A DNA stretch of 64,000 nucleotides from Megascapheus bottae (taxonomy: Eukaryota > Chordata > Mammalia > Rodentia > Geomyidae). The notes under the pieces are model-generated. The model was given only the letters and a program-made list of their open reading frames with translations. It was not told the DNA's origin and did not search any database. The translations under genes and the position numbers were made by a program. How positions within the stretch are numbered: position 1 is the stretch's first letter; each line of letters opens with the position of its first letter. Positions 1 to 10,421 of this stretch are shown here, one piece after another. The stretch lies in the NCBI GenBank assembly GCA_024803745.1, contig JANJXV010000029.1, forward strand, positions 22,620,001 to 22,684,000, read 5' to 3'.

Positions 1-128
1 GATGTTCCTCTCTCATAAGATACCAAATGTACTTTAAATCATCAGATTGTGTAAATGTATGGGATCATTTTAAAGAAAGGGCATGCATCTTACAGTCTCT
101 AGTAGGCAGTAGTTGATCTGAATGTAGC

Positions 129-142
129 TGTGTGTGTGTGTG
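129..142. repeat. Short (TG)n tract
   Basis: About seven TG units lie directly against the 3' end of the minus-strand SINE that follows, so on the SINE strand the tract reads as a (CA)n tail. Confidence 0.8.
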
Positions 143-367
143 ACATTCATGGGAATTGAATTCAGCACCTGGACACTGTCCCTGAGCTCTTTTGCCACCT
201 CTACTGCCCTGCCACTTGAGCTACAGATCCACTTCTGGCTTTTTTGGTGGTTACTGTAGACAAGGGTCACATGGACTTTCCTGACTGGGCTGGCCTCAAG
301 CTACAATTCTCAGATCTCATCTTTTAATTAGCTACGATAACAGGCATGAGCCAGTGTCACCCAGCTT
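143..367 (-). mobile_element. B1-Geo dimeric SINE
   Basis: This is a SINE with a 7SL-derived Alu/B1-type head and a Geo-type right monomer, read on the minus strand. On the plus strand the right monomer comes first (CTGTCCCTGAGCTCTTTTG, CCACTTGAGC), then the linker (TGGTGGTTA), then the head ending in CAGGCATGAGCC. Divergence is moderate. No coding capacity. Confidence 0.85.
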
Positions 368-847
368 ATTCCACTCTGTGTTGAACACATTGCAGAATAA
401 GAAATTTTAATAAAAAGATCTTAGTTTGTAATAATAATAGACTTTCCACACTGTTTATTTTTTTCAGATTGCCTGCCAATATGGTAGCCAAATTTGGAAA
501 TATCTGCATGCTAATGCATTATTGTATCTATACCTGACTTATGAGCTTGTTGGACAGTTGAAGGAACAATGGTGTACATCACAGAGCAATTTCTAAAACA
601 GAGAGCCAGAGTGATCTGTTGTTCAGTTTTCAGATTATAAAGTATAACCTCTTTCCTCATATCCTCACCCAAGATTGCCTCCTGGGAATTTGTTCCTGAC
701 AATATTAACTATTTAAAACCCCATCTAGTAGAACTTTTATTGTTTCTCTTTAGCATTAATCATAACAATATTAATTATTATATAATTATTATAATATGTA
801 ACATTAAAATTGTAATGACACAATTTTTGTAATAATTTATGACCTCC
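368..847. other. Unique AT-rich DNA, no feature seen
   Basis: AT-rich sequence with an extreme AT patch near 760-835. Short frames here lack family motifs. Confidence 0.6.
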
Positions 848-965
848 TATTAAATATATCTTGCCCTCAGTGAAAAGTAAGCTCCTTGAGACAAAGGAAT
901 TTGGATTATTGATTCATGTACTAACTAGTACATCAAGTCGCCTGTAAGAAAGAGGTACTATATTT
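848..965 (+). mobile_element. Ancient L2 LINE 3' end (relic)
   Basis: The order TAAGCTCCTTGAGACAAAGG, TGATTCATG, then GTACTA.TATTTGTGGAAG follows the well-known L2 3' end (GAGCTCCTTGAGGGCAGGGAC...CTCAATAAATATTTGTTGAATG). It is highly diverged, as expected for a repeat shared by placental mammals. The call rests on pattern memory, not alignment. Confidence 0.6.
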
Positions 966-1799
966 GTGGAAGAGTGGCAAGATAAGGATACTAGGGAATA
1001 CATAGTCAATGCCAACAAAGAACAAGCCAAAAGAGGTTGAGGGCAAGAAATGGTTAGAAAGAAAAATTTCTCTAAGACACTGAGCATTTTACTTCTGTAT
1101 CCATGAAAGAAATCAGGTATTTTGGAAGTGAGATAGAAGCTTTTGAGATTTAGCTAGGACAGGAGGGAAGTGATAAATCCACTCTAGCTCAGGAAATCAG
1201 GTACAGGACAGGTGTACACAGACTATTTCATGCGACCAAAAGTAAAATCAAAGAAAATGTACTCATGATTTGGAGTAAAAAGCGGGACATAAAAATTTCT
1301 CTGAAGACTCCTAAGGAATCTGCTTTTATCCTGAAATTATAAATTCAATTCTCAGTATAAACTATCTAAAAGGTGGTAACCTAAGACTTCAGGCATATAT
1401 AAATCTTGCTAGTTAAAAACATTGCAAGGGTTCAGAAATCACCTTCTGGGATCAACCATGGGTGAATCTTAGCAACAGGCCTTTCTTAATATGCAGGAAC
1501 TGACAATTGCAAGTCTGTTGAGAACAGAAAAATCAAAATAGTGTCTTCACACTAAAGCATGAAAGATATGCTGGGAGCTCTAGAAAGCACAGAAAATGCA
1601 AAGGTAATGAATCCAAAAGACCAATGTACTGGATATTTAATGTATAAAATAATAGCTTCTCTTTGTTTTTATTGGAAGGCATCCCTTTATGTACACAATA
1701 CATCTTATTCAATGTTTTCTCTTATGCAATCTTTTCTTCCCTCTCCACTCTCCCCTCTCCAATCAGTCAATCCTTCCAAGAGAAATAACATCTGTAAGC
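966..1799. other. Unique DNA, no feature seen
   Basis: Purine-rich unique sequence. A 116-codon frame beginning at 1559 has no recognisable motif and overlaps the ancient L1 relic downstream, so it is not called as a gene. Confidence 0.55.
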
Positions 1800-2065
1800 A
1801 CAAAGACCTGCAAAAGCATATGCCTGACAGCTTTCTTCACAATAACCCCAATTGGACACAAACCAAATCTGTCAGCAATAGAACAAATAAATTACCTGTG
1901 GTTTTCTAGACAAAGAGATTCACCACTAATGCTGTGGGAAAAAAAAACTACTGATATTCACAATATCACAAATGAATCTAAAACATTGGAATTTGCAAAG
2001 GATCCCAAACACAAAGGTTTATATTATCCCGCTCCATTCATCTATGACTCAAACTAATCTCGGAG
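1800..2065 (+). mobile_element. Ancient L1 ORF2 3' end (relic)
   Basis: The order of blocks matches the end of mammalian L1 ORF2 and early 3' UTR: TTCACAATAACCCC, GGACACAAACCAAATCTGTC, an ACTACTGATATTCACAA block, then ATTATCCCGCTCCATTCATC (L1: TATGATTCCATTTATATG). It is heavily diverged. A 122-codon frame over this segment (from 1689) is a by-product and not a host gene. Confidence 0.5.
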
Positions 2066-2524
2066 CAAAGAAATCAGCACTTGCCTCTGTATTGGAGTGC
2101 CATTCGACATAAATCTAAATACCTATCTACTCATTTTGAATCCTACAAGTATGAAATTATCTTCAAAAATTTCCATTTCTTTCTTCGAGATGCAAAATCT
2201 AATAGGATAGCACTAAGGTTAAGCAAAAATACTGTTGGGGAAAAAATCTTAAAAGTTATTCACTTTTCAATAATAAAAATTAGAGGAACTCAAATACACT
2301 TATCTAAAGGACACATATTAGCCAACATCAAGAAAATCTCAGCATGAACATTAAAGTAATCATTAGATTCTAAGTCTGCTGAAATTACTGTAATTTCATA
2401 TTCAGCGGGCTCTTCAGTTCACACTGGAGGCTCCTTAAATGTGAATTCTTCAAGAGGCTGCTGCTCTGCATTAAATTTCCAATCACCAAATATATCTCAA
2501 AAGATAAAAATCACAAAATTATTA
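2066..2524. other. Unique DNA, no feature seen
   Basis: Unique sequence. An 88-codon open frame (2081-2347, plus) is lysine- and isoleucine-rich with no domain that I recognise. Confidence 0.5.
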
Positions 2525-2596
2525 GCTTCACATGTGGAACTATAGACTGCAGACACAGTTGCTTCACATGTGGAGCTATAGACTGCAGACACAGTT
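2525..2596. repeat. 36-bp tandem duplication (2 copies)
   Basis: Copy 1 is 2525-2560 and copy 2 is 2561-2596. Both begin GCTTCACATGTGGA and end GACACAGTT, with one mismatch (AAC versus AGC), so this is a recent head-to-tail duplication. Confidence 0.95.
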
Positions 2597-2829
2597 TATT
2601 CAGTCAGAAACTTCCTAGGTATCCATGGAAAACTGTGCAGTTGGCAGAGGCCCACACAGTAGTAGTGTGGGCTTTTTCATCTGTCAGTTTCAGAAGCACT
2701 TACTATGGCAATGTAACTTACAGCTCCCTTTGAGAAGAGTCGTTCAGAGACCTGTGAAAATTGTCATGTGGATATGTTCAGGAGAAGCTTTTCAGTAGAT
2801 CTTTACACCATCTTTAAAATGCATGCCTG

Positions 2830-2830
<1 letters not shown>
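2597..2830. other. Unique DNA, no feature seen
   Basis: Unique sequence of higher GC than its surroundings (the CAGTTGGCAGAGG region). No open frame of note. Confidence 0.5.

Positions 2831-2873
<43 letters not shown>
2831..2873. repeat. (TG)n microsatellite
   Basis: About 21 uninterrupted TG units. A degraded SINE-like stretch follows immediately. Confidence 0.97.
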
Positions 2874-2874
<1 letters not shown>

Positions 2875-2962
2875 GGTGAGGCACTGGGACTGGAGTTTGA
2901 ACACAGTGCCTCCCAGTAGTTCAAATTATAGCCATGAATCACCTTCATTTTTCCACCCAGCT
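2874..2962 (-). mobile_element. Degraded SINE fragment (uncertain)
   Basis: GGACTGGAGTTTGAACACAG resembles the start of an antisense SINE right monomer, and the segment directly follows a (TG)n tail as many SINEs here do. The rest is too decayed to assign. Confidence 0.4.
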
Positions 2963-3863
2963 TCATTATTTTAAAATTATTCTCACTGACTCATTGCTTT
3001 ATTAAATGAATTCCTTTATGTCTTATATTTTTACAAACCCACAACTCTAACTTGAGATTATCAGTTCTCATCAATTTGCAAACTAAAATGTAAATTTGGA
3101 TCAGATTTATAATTTATATGTATCTTATGCTAATGTTGCCCAGGAAAATTTCTAAGGAGAGAGTAGGAAGGGATTTAGCATAATCTTTTGAGACTAACAT
3201 TTTATTTATTTTCTGGACCTAAGACATTTTCCTTAAGCATCTTACTAGATGTAGTGAATTAAATTTTATTTGTAAGCTTCTTATCTGCTCATTCAAATAA
3301 GATTCTCTGCACTGGAGAATGTACCAATGTCAGGCATGGCTCCTTATAAATAAATAAACCTGAACAGCAAGCTGGATGTCACAAATACAAACTATCATTC
3401 ATTGATAAATCTATTTAGGGATTGAAAATATTTGAGCAAACTGTTTATAAGCAAATTGTTTTGCCATATATAACATGTATTTTCAACTTTCAGTATTCTA
3501 ATAAGAATTTTCTACTGAAGATAAGCATGTGCAGGAAGTTTAGAAAGAAATGTTGGAAAAGTATAGAAATTCACTCTAGAAATGTTCTTGTAGCAAATAT
3601 TATGAAACAGAAAATTGGCTAAATATTAATCCAGTGTATGTTCTTGGTTCTTTCTTTGTCTCTTTAAGTTTCTTACTTTTTATTCCTAGTGAAAGTCATA
3701 ACTAGTGCTCTGTCACTTGAGTCATGCCTCTAGGACAACTTCCCTCTGGTTATTTGTAGATATAGTCTCTTTAACTTTTCTGCACTGATTACATTTCTTC
3801 TGTTTTCTTTCTTTAAAGTCATTTAGCCATCAGGTGATTGTGACTTTTGTTTGATCTATTTGC
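2963..3863. other. Unique AT-rich DNA, no feature seen
   Basis: No repeat family recognised. A 66-codon frame at 3422 has no motif. Confidence 0.55.
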
Positions 3864-3873
3864 TCATTTGGAA

Positions 3874-4076
3874 TTTTTTTTTTTTTTTGCCAGTCCTGGG
3901 CTTGAGCTCAGGGCCTGAGCACTGTCCTTGGATTTTCTCAAGGCTAGAGCTCTACCACTTGAGCCTCAGCACCACTTCCGGCTTTTTTCTATGTATGTGG
4001 TACAGAGGAATCGAACCCGGGTCTTCATGCATGCTAGGCAAGCACTTTAACCACTAGGCCAAACTCCCAGCCCAAA
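3874..4076 (-). mobile_element. IDL-Geo SINE, near intact
   Basis: A full dimer on the minus strand: poly(T) (the A-tail), Geo monomer, linker TATGTATGTGGTAC, then the ID-like monomer ending ACTCCCAGCCC. The internal promoter B box is visible as GAATCGAACCC (antisense). It is flanked by the direct repeat TCATTTGGAA at 3864-3873 and 4077-4086, so this is a complete and probably young insertion. Confidence 0.95.
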
Positions 4077-4177
4077 TCATTTGGAAATTTTTATCACCTC
4101 AATCAACTTGATTTCACAGTTGCTTTGGACTTCAACTCAGCCATCCCGGACTGCTGCTTGCTTATTGGTTTTCATAC

Positions 4178-4305
4178 CCTTCCTTCCTTCCTTCCTTCCT
4201 TCCTTCCTTCCTTCCTTCCTTCCTTCCTTCCTTCCTTCCTTCCTTCCTTCCTCCTTTCTTTCTTTCTTCCTATCCTGCCTTCCTTCTTTCTTTCATTCAT
4301 CTTTC
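4178..4305. repeat. (TTCC)n microsatellite
   Basis: About 18 near-perfect TTCC units followed by degenerate CTTT/CCTT units. The plus strand is wholly pyrimidine. Serine-, phenylalanine- and proline-rich frames across it are translation artefacts. Confidence 0.97.
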
Positions 4306-4530
4306 TTCTTCAATGTGCCAGTACTGAGACTTAAACACAGGGCCTATTATTTGACATTTTCACTAAAGGGTAGTGCTTTACCACTTGACACACACCTGTT
4401 CTTCTGGAGTTTGGGTGGGTAATTGGAGGTAGGAGTCTCATTAACCTGTCCAGACTAGCTTTGAACCTTGATCCTCAGATCTCAGCCACTTGGGTGAGTA
4501 GGAAAGCAGATATGAGCTATTGGCACTGCT
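4306..4530 (-). mobile_element. Old B1-Geo SINE
   Basis: Antisense right monomer (CAGTACTGAGACTTAAACACAG, CTTTACCACTTGA), linker GGTAATTGGAGGTAGGAGTCTC, then head (TTTGAACC.TGATCCTCAGATCTCAGCC). Strongly diverged. Confidence 0.75.
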
Positions 4531-4766
4531 GCTGTTTGCTTTGGCTAGGCAAACAAAGAAGTGCATTTGGTGTGGGGAGCTGGTTGTCTTGGAAGATTAA
4601 TTCCAACACAGATGTTGTTGTAGTGGGTTACTGTACCTGGGTGAGTGAACTCTCAATATCAAATTCTGAAAGGAGTGAAGACTTTCGCTACAAAAATGGA
4701 TGCAAAATTAAATATTTATGGAGCAAATATAAATTTATGCTTATATACATTTTTGAAATTTTTTTT

Positions 4767-4952
4767 TTCCTGTTTGTATCATTGAGGATTGAACTCGGAT
4801 CCTGCTGTCACCTAATTTGGAAGCACACTTTTGCTTTTAGCTTATTTTTCAAATAGTTTGGAGCAATTCTGTTTTTACAGGCCCTGAACTATAATCCTTC
4901 TACTTCTGTCTTCTAAGTAGCAAGGATTACAGGTGTGCACCATTCAGCCTCG
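4767..4952 (-). mobile_element. Old B1/ID-type SINE
   Basis: TTGAGGATTGAACTCGGATCC at the left (the ID-like 3' half) and CTTCTAAGTAGCAAGGATTACAGGTGTGCACCA at the right (the Alu/B1 head) show a 7SL-headed SINE on the minus strand. The middle is degraded. Confidence 0.65.
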
Positions 4953-5227
4953 ATTACCAATTACTTTACCAAATCCTTTAAAGTCTACAAGCTTGGAACT
5001 TCAGATAGAAGCAGAGTGTACCGATTTTTTTTTTAGCAAAGTTGCTTAAAATGAAAGAGGAGACTGTCAGGTAAGTAAAATGACAGTCAAGCTCATGCTG
5101 AGTAGAGTATTGAGGCTGGTGGATCTTTTTTTTCAAATATATATACTGAAGAGCAACAGCAGAACCATGCCAAGTCAAATACTTTATGTGAGCAAGGCTG
5201 AAACTAAAAGAAACATATACATAATGT
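4953..5227. other. Unique DNA, no feature seen
   Basis: No recognisable repeat or gene. Overlapping frames on both strands (5080-5265 plus, 4978-5289 minus) lack motifs. Confidence 0.5.
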
Positions 5228-5560
5228 CCTTTACTGTTATATCCCAGCCATTTGTGGATCCCTAATCCCCCAACAATAGTTACCAACACTCAGTGAAGGG
5301 AGCTAAGAGTCAGTTTATTAGCAGCAAAGCCACTGATAGAGAGCTGATAGACAGCAGCCCCGACCTTCCATGGGGCTAGGCTTGTAAAGGAGAGTGCCAC
5401 ACACAGGTGATCTTGTTCACCAGGAAATAACACACACAAGTGGCCAAGCAGTTTAAGTACTTTTGCAAAAACATCAAAACTGAACTAGACAGCTAATCCT
5501 GACAGGTTACTACATTTACTATCAATAAAGAGCTCAAGTACACAAAGCTAACATGTTGCT
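5228..5560 (-). mobile_element. Possible solo LTR (uncertain)
   Basis: Read on the minus strand, this AT-balanced block has the layout of a retroviral-type LTR: a moderately GC-rich segment, an AATAAA at 5314-5319, then a short CTCTTAGCTCCC stretch as in R/U5, and a possible ...CACA end. I found no second LTR, primer-binding site or internal region. It could equally be unique DNA. Confidence 0.3.
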
Positions 5561-5970
5561 TGTTATCTTGAAAGGTCATTTTTCAGGAAAATATATTTAG
5601 GAAAAGGTAGCTATTTATAACTTATGCTTACTTGTATAATCAGTTTATATGAACATTAGTCAATAGTTTCTAATAACTGAAAATACATTTTTGAAGGTGT
5701 CTCTTAAAAGACAATGGTTTTCAAATACTACACAAGTAAAATAAATTATGTTTACAATATATAGTTTAGTTATGCTATCAAATTGCTGTCATTAAATCTC
5801 AGCTACCTATTGATCTTATGTGTTTCAAATTGAAATTGTAGCCAAATTATTGGTATTTATTCTAATAAATGTAAGTCAAAACACTTTACTGAAGAAGATA
5901 ATATTTTGATAATGTTGCATGGCAACAATGCATTTATAATGGATTTAATGGAAACAAAAATCTACAATGA
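5561..5970. other. Unique AT-rich DNA, no feature seen
   Basis: No feature seen. Confidence 0.6.
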
Positions 5971-6203
5971 CAGCCAAGCACCGGTGACTCACCCCTGTAA
6001 TCTTAGCTACTCAGATGCTGATATCTGAGGATTGTGGTTAAAAGCCAGTACAGGTACCAAAGACCATAAGACTCTTATTTCCAATTAACCACCAGAAAAT
6101 GGGAAGTGGTGCTGTGGCTCCAGTGGTAGGGTGATAGCCTTGGATTGAAGAGCTCAGGGACAGTGTCCAAGCCCAGAGTACAGTTCAAGCCCCACGACTG
6201 ACT
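5971..6203 (+). mobile_element. B1-Geo dimeric SINE
   Basis: Head GCACCGGTGACTCACCCCTG, GATATCTGAGGAT, linker TTATTTCCAATTAACCACCAG, right monomer GGAAGTGGTGCTGTGGCTC to CAAGCCCCACGACTGA. The A-tail is lost, so the copy is either old or tail-truncated. Confidence 0.9.
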
Positions 6204-6369
6204 CCCATCTATGACAATCTGCAATAGTAAATCATTAGAAAAGTCTCTTATGTACTTCAAAATCATTAAGAGGACTACATAAAAGCAAGCTTCAATTATA
6301 CTAACCTTTTCCAATAATGAGCTCAGGCCATATCAACCTAAAGTATAATCAAAATGAATATGTATCTTT

Positions 6370-6605
6370 TTTTTCAGTTTTTCCTTTTTGTTATTGACAT
6401 TGCTTTGTTCTGCTTGTATAATTTTTTTGATTATCTGCAGTTAGATGTACAAAGAGCTTCCAATTCAATTTGTCAGTTTATGAGTACAATTGATCATGAT
6501 CACTTTCACCCCTCCCAGCATTCCTGCACCCAATCTCTCCAAACACCGCCCATCCCCTCAAGTTATCTGGTTCCATTTTTAAGAATCCTTCTTATCATTA
6601 TGTTC
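6370..6605 (-). mobile_element. Old L1-type 3' end (antisense)
   Basis: Poly(T), then GATGTACAAAGAGCTTCCAATTC, GTCAGTTTATGAGTACA, then a C-rich ACCCCTCCCAGC stretch and CCCCTCAAGTTA. This is the antisense layout of the G-rich L1 3' UTRs elsewhere in the window, but more diverged. Confidence 0.5.
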
Positions 6606-7574
6606 AGAATAGACAGAAAGAAAGCAAAGCCATCACATGGCCTTTTCTTCTTGGAAGGGACAGGGAGGTTCTATGTGGAATTAAACCCTCCTATGTCTGG
6701 AATTACAATTTATAAGTAGCTGCTCCATATCGGAGACCTCATTTTCTCTCTATGTAATTCCCTAGAATACAAACTTTTAAAAATGTGACAAAATTTCCCT
6801 TGGAGATTTTTTTTTTTGTCTCACAAGATCACAGCTCTTGGTTGAACTCAGACATCTTATCTGTCAATTCAGTTATTTAGGTCAAAAGCTTTGAAGTCCT
6901 AATGGGTTAATGTCTGTAGCCCATACTGCATTATATATTCCTTTGTAGTCCTCAGATAGCCAGCAGTGTCCAGAAGTATCATACCATCTTCTCAGACCTC
7001 ACCCATGTCCTGAATAAGATTATGTCAGACAAGCTCACTCTTTCATTCCCTACCGCCATAAGCAGCCCATTCTACAACACTAAATTTAGACATGCTGTGT
7101 TCTCCTCATTTCACTTCAGAGGAAAGGGAAAGGAGCTTACAATATCCCAGAGGCTCTGCAAAATCTGCCCCTTTCCTGATTGCCTTCTCCTTCTTCTTTT
7201 TTCCCCTTTGAACACTGAATGACAGTCAAAGTCTGCCAAAGAGACTCCCCACCCTTCATGACTTCAGGATATTAGCCCTTGAGGACCTAGCTAGGGCAAT
7301 GTCTGCTTTGCTCACCGGTATATTCCAGGAACCTAACTAAGTAAGAGATTCTGAAATAGTAATTGAAGCTTTTCTTTTCCTATGCAGGTAACAGTGTGGA
7401 TGGAATGAATGGCAGAATGTCTCTTGGTTTCTAAGTATATCAATTCCAGGGCTAACTATATCAGGCCTAACTATATCCTCAGAACTCTCATATATGGAGA
7501 TAGACAGTACAGATTTAAGTGATTAGAATCCAATTCACTAGCCATTAGTAATTTTCAAAAATAAAAGTTCACTG
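6606..7574. other. Unique DNA, no feature seen
   Basis: Unique sequence. A short TTTTGTCTCACAAGATC...TTGAACTCAGAC piece near 6811-6860 may be a SINE remnant but is too short to call. Confidence 0.5.
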
Positions 7575-7840
7575 TTTTTTTTATTTTATGTTATATTTAT
7601 TTCTGTGTTATTTATGTCAGAACTAGGATTTGAACTCAGGGACTCAGCCTCCTTCTTGGCTTTTTTTGCTCAAGGCTGTGTCTCTACCACTTGAGCCAAA
7701 CATCCACTTTCAGCTTTTTGCTGGTTAATTTGAGATAGGAGTCTTATAAACTTTCCTGCCCAGGCTACTTACTGACCATATTCTCCAGATTCCAGCTTCC
7801 TGATTATCAAGGACATTAGGCATAAATATTCAGTGCTGGG
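7575..7840 (-). mobile_element. B1-Geo dimeric SINE, diverged
   Basis: Antisense Geo part (TTTGAACTCAGGGACTCAG, TACCACTTGAGCC), linker TGGTTAATTTGAGATAGGAGTC, head CTTTCCTGCCCAGGCT. The far end is decayed. Confidence 0.85.
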
Positions 7841-8649
7841 ATTGTAAAAGTACTTTTCAATATAAAAATTAACTGAAAAGAGTATGTGTATGTTGCATCA
7901 AAAAGTGTCTAATGCAAATATGATAATAACTTCTTGGAAAGTTATAAAATGGCATTGGCATTTCTATTACGGATTGTTAGAAATATTCCTTTAACACTTA
8001 TCAAGCTGTTCTTTCAAATAATTCTACATTCTAGGAAAGATTGGCACCGATTTAAGCAGAAGTGTTAATAGGCCAAAGCAAAGCAAACAAGAAAAAATGG
8101 AATGCCAAGAGGAAAAGTGACATGATAAAACTGACAGGACTGAGTGGAAAACACTGTAATGTTTAATAGCATGAATAGCATGAATAGCAGATACACACTT
8201 GTTTAAAACATACTGCTCTTCACAAAGATACTGAAACCTTTGTTTAATTCTATATCAAAGATATTTCTTTGAATATTTGACAGTTAATGATTTCTGTTAT
8301 TATGCTCTTTAAATGAACTTGAACAGAGATTATGGACAGGAAAATGTGAATTCACTTGGAGCTATAGACCATTATTATTTTCACAAGGCTTTCTTCTCTC
8401 TGTAATATAGAATAATCAGACAAGGATCAGAGACTGTGGAATATGGTCAGTATTCCACCTCAAGTTTACCAGTTGAATTGTGTTGGTATAGGTCTGCAGA
8501 GTTGTGTATATTCATGTACAAACACTCACCTATGCATTAGTAGAACATTCAATAGGTTGTTTGGTTTTCCTTCAAATTTGAATTACCATTTTGTCTTTCA
8601 AAACCAAGTTATTAAGGGATAAAGTGTTGGTTTCCATCACTCAGTCTTA
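7841..8649. other. Unique DNA, no feature seen
   Basis: No recognisable repeat. A short direct repeat AGCATGAATAGCATGAATAG occurs near 8168-8188. Confidence 0.55.
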
Positions 8650-8832
8650 GGCGGCTGATCTCTAGGGCTTGAACTCAGAGCCTAGTCACTGTCCCTTAGC
8701 ATTTTTGCTCAATTTGGCACTCTATCACTTGAAACATAATCCGATTTCTGGCTTTTTGGTGGTTAATTGGAGATAAAAGTCTGATTGACTTTTGAGTAGC
8801 TAGGATTTCAGGTGTAAACCTAAAGCACTATA
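8650..8832 (-). mobile_element. B1-Geo SINE with shortened head
   Basis: GGGCTTGAACTCAGAGCCTAG, CTGTCCCTTAGC, linker TGGTGGTTAATTGGAGATAAAAGTC, then directly TTTTGAGTAGCTAGGATTTCAGGTG. The central head (ATCCTCAGATCTC) is deleted. Confidence 0.85.
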
Positions 8833-8898
8833 CTAAATTCACTTTCATGAGGTCTTTGGTCAAAGATTAAAATGTAAAATGTACTGTGTATAAATATA

Positions 8899-8900
<2 letters not shown>

Positions 8901-8938
<38 letters not shown>
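8901..8938. repeat. (CA)n microsatellite
   Basis: About 18 CA units, next to the 3' side of a minus-strand SINE. Here CA is on the strand opposite to the SINE, unlike the other SINE-linked tracts in this window. Confidence 0.97.
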
Positions 8939-8940
<2 letters not shown>

Positions 8941-8947
8941 TGCACGT

Positions 8948-9194
8948 GACCTGCTGATCTTTGAGCTTATTAATCACTGTTCCTGAGCTATTTTTTGGTC
9001 AAGACCACTGCTCTATCATTGAGCCACTGTAGTAAATGAATGTTGTTTGCTTGGGAAATGATACTATGAATACAAAACTTGGAGATAGAGTTTTGTAGAC
9101 TTTCATGGTCAGATTGCCTTTTAACTGCTTATCTTCAGTTCCCAGACTCCTGAGTGATTAGGATCGTAGGTGTGAGACACCAGTGCCTGGCTAA
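8948..9194 (-). mobile_element. Old B1-Geo SINE
   Basis: ACTGTTCCTGAGCTATTTTTTG, CTCTATCATTGAGCCACTG, GGAGATAGAGTTTTGTAGACTTTC, then CAGACTCCTGAGTGATTAGGATCGTAGGTGTGAGACACCAGTGCCTGGC. About 35 bp of unrelated sequence separates the two halves. Confidence 0.75.
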
Positions 9195-9681
9195 AATTTA
9201 CCTTGGAGATTATTAAGGCTCTACACTGCACATCTGTTTCATTGAGTTCTATTTCTGCTTACTGACAAATTATTGGAAAAGGACACAATGAAAATTATTT
9301 TTTATGGAAGTATTTTTACAATGTGACTTAACTCCCTAGCAGTGTCATATTTTGTTTGACTAGAAAGAGATGGAGGACTTGGTTATAAGGCATAACATCG
9401 CAATTGACTATAAAGAGGAGATACAAGGTAGGTCCACTCTGAATTGGAGGTGACAATGACTATTGATATGAGAATGAAATATCTAGTGGCCTCCCCTATG
9501 CATTTCTGCATGGCAGCAATTGTTGGCAATTAAAGTCTTGATTTTATTCTAACATAGGTAAAATAAAAATTCTAATCACTGAAGAATGAGAAATATGTCA
9601 GTTAGAAGGATGCAATTTTCTAGATACATCTTTAACTCTAAAATTTCCAATACAACTAAAGTGACAGAAAAAGGCATTATA
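9195..9681. other. Unique DNA, no feature seen
   Basis: No feature seen. Confidence 0.6.
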
Positions 9682-9890
9682 CAGGCCAGGTAATGGTAAC
9701 TTATGCATATAATCCTAATTACTCAAGAGGCTGAGATATGGAAATTTTGAGACCAGCTTGCGCAAACAATCCATGTGACTCTTTCCAAAATCACCAGCAA
9801 AATGCTGGGCTGGAGGCATAGCACAAGATATGAGTAAACTAAATGGAGTACAAAGCCCCTAAGTTCAAGCCATAGAACTGGAAAATAAAG
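9682..9890 (+). mobile_element. Old B1-headed SINE
   Basis: GGCCAGGTAATGGTAACTTATGC.TATAATCCTAATTACTCAAGAGGCTGAGATATGG is the Alu/B1 head. The 3' half ends CCCCTAAGTTCAAGCCATAGAACTGG and an A-tail. Confidence 0.8.
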
Positions 9891-9924
9891 GCAATGCACA
9901 CATAAGTTTAGGAAAATAAATTAA

Positions 9925-10330
9925 GGTAGATATTGATTACTCTTATCTATAGTCCAAATCGCTTAGGAGGCTGAGGTCTTTTTTATTTTTCGTTGTATTT
10001 GTAACTATATTTTTCCATATATTTTACTGTAATTAATAAGAAGGGTTACATTATATTCACCAAATAGAAAGTGCATTACTTCACAAACATTGATACCCTT
10101 TCTCATGTCCCAATTCCCTCCCTCACTTCCCCTGCTCATCTTGATTTCCCCTCTTCCCTATCAAGGCTGAGGTCTTAAAATCAAGACTCAAAGACAGCCT
10201 TGGCAAACTAATGGGCAAGATTCTTATGTATGATAAGCCAGAAAGCAAGCTAGAATTGGATGTATGGCTCAATTGATTAGTGCCTGATGTGAACAATAAA
10301 GTGAAGAAGTGCAAGACCCTGAGTACTAGC
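9925..10330 (+). mobile_element. Old B1-headed SINE, split by an L1 3' end
   Basis: The head starts near 9925 (ACTCTTATCTATAGTCCAAATCGC) and runs to GAGGCTGAGGTCTT at 9980. It resumes after the inserted L1 at 10177 and ends GCAAGACCCTGAGTACTAGCAC. A (CA)n tail follows directly. It is older than the L1 within it. Confidence 0.8.
9981..10163 (-). mobile_element. L1 3' UTR insertion (antisense, nested)
   Basis: Antisense L1 3' end of about 180 bp: poly(T)-rich start, TTTTACTGTAATTAATAAG, GTTACATTATATTCACCA, CATTGATACCCTTTCTCATG, then CTTGATTTCCCCTCTTCCC. The target-site duplication AGGCTGAGGTCTT flanks it at 9968-9980 and 10164-10176. It is strongly 5'-truncated. Confidence 0.93.
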
Positions 10331-10407
10331 ACACAAACACACATATACACACAGATACATACACACACACACATACACACACACACACGCACACACACAC
10401 ACACACA
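10331..10407. repeat. (CA)n microsatellite, interrupted
   Basis: CA-rich tract with AT and GC interruptions at the 3' end of the preceding plus-strand SINE. Cysteine- and valine-rich frames on the minus strand are artefacts. Confidence 0.95.
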
Positions 10408-10421
10408 AATTAAGAAAACAT

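Noticed and set aside
1689..2057. 122-codon plus-strand frame as a possible gene
   Set aside because: Its second half matches, as DNA, the order of an ancient L1 ORF2 end, and no start or splice context supports a gene.
3851..4057. Recurrent frames reading VLGLSSGPEHCPWIFSRLELYHLSLS-like peptides
   Set aside because: The same peptide recurs wherever an IDL-Geo lies (also near 24 kb). It is SINE translation, not a protein family.
4081..4422. Frames rich in Ser, Phe, Leu and Pro
   Set aside because: They translate the (TTCC)n satellite and an old SINE.
10123..10404. Cysteine- and valine-rich minus-strand frame
   Set aside because: It is translated (CA)n plus a split SINE and an L1 end.
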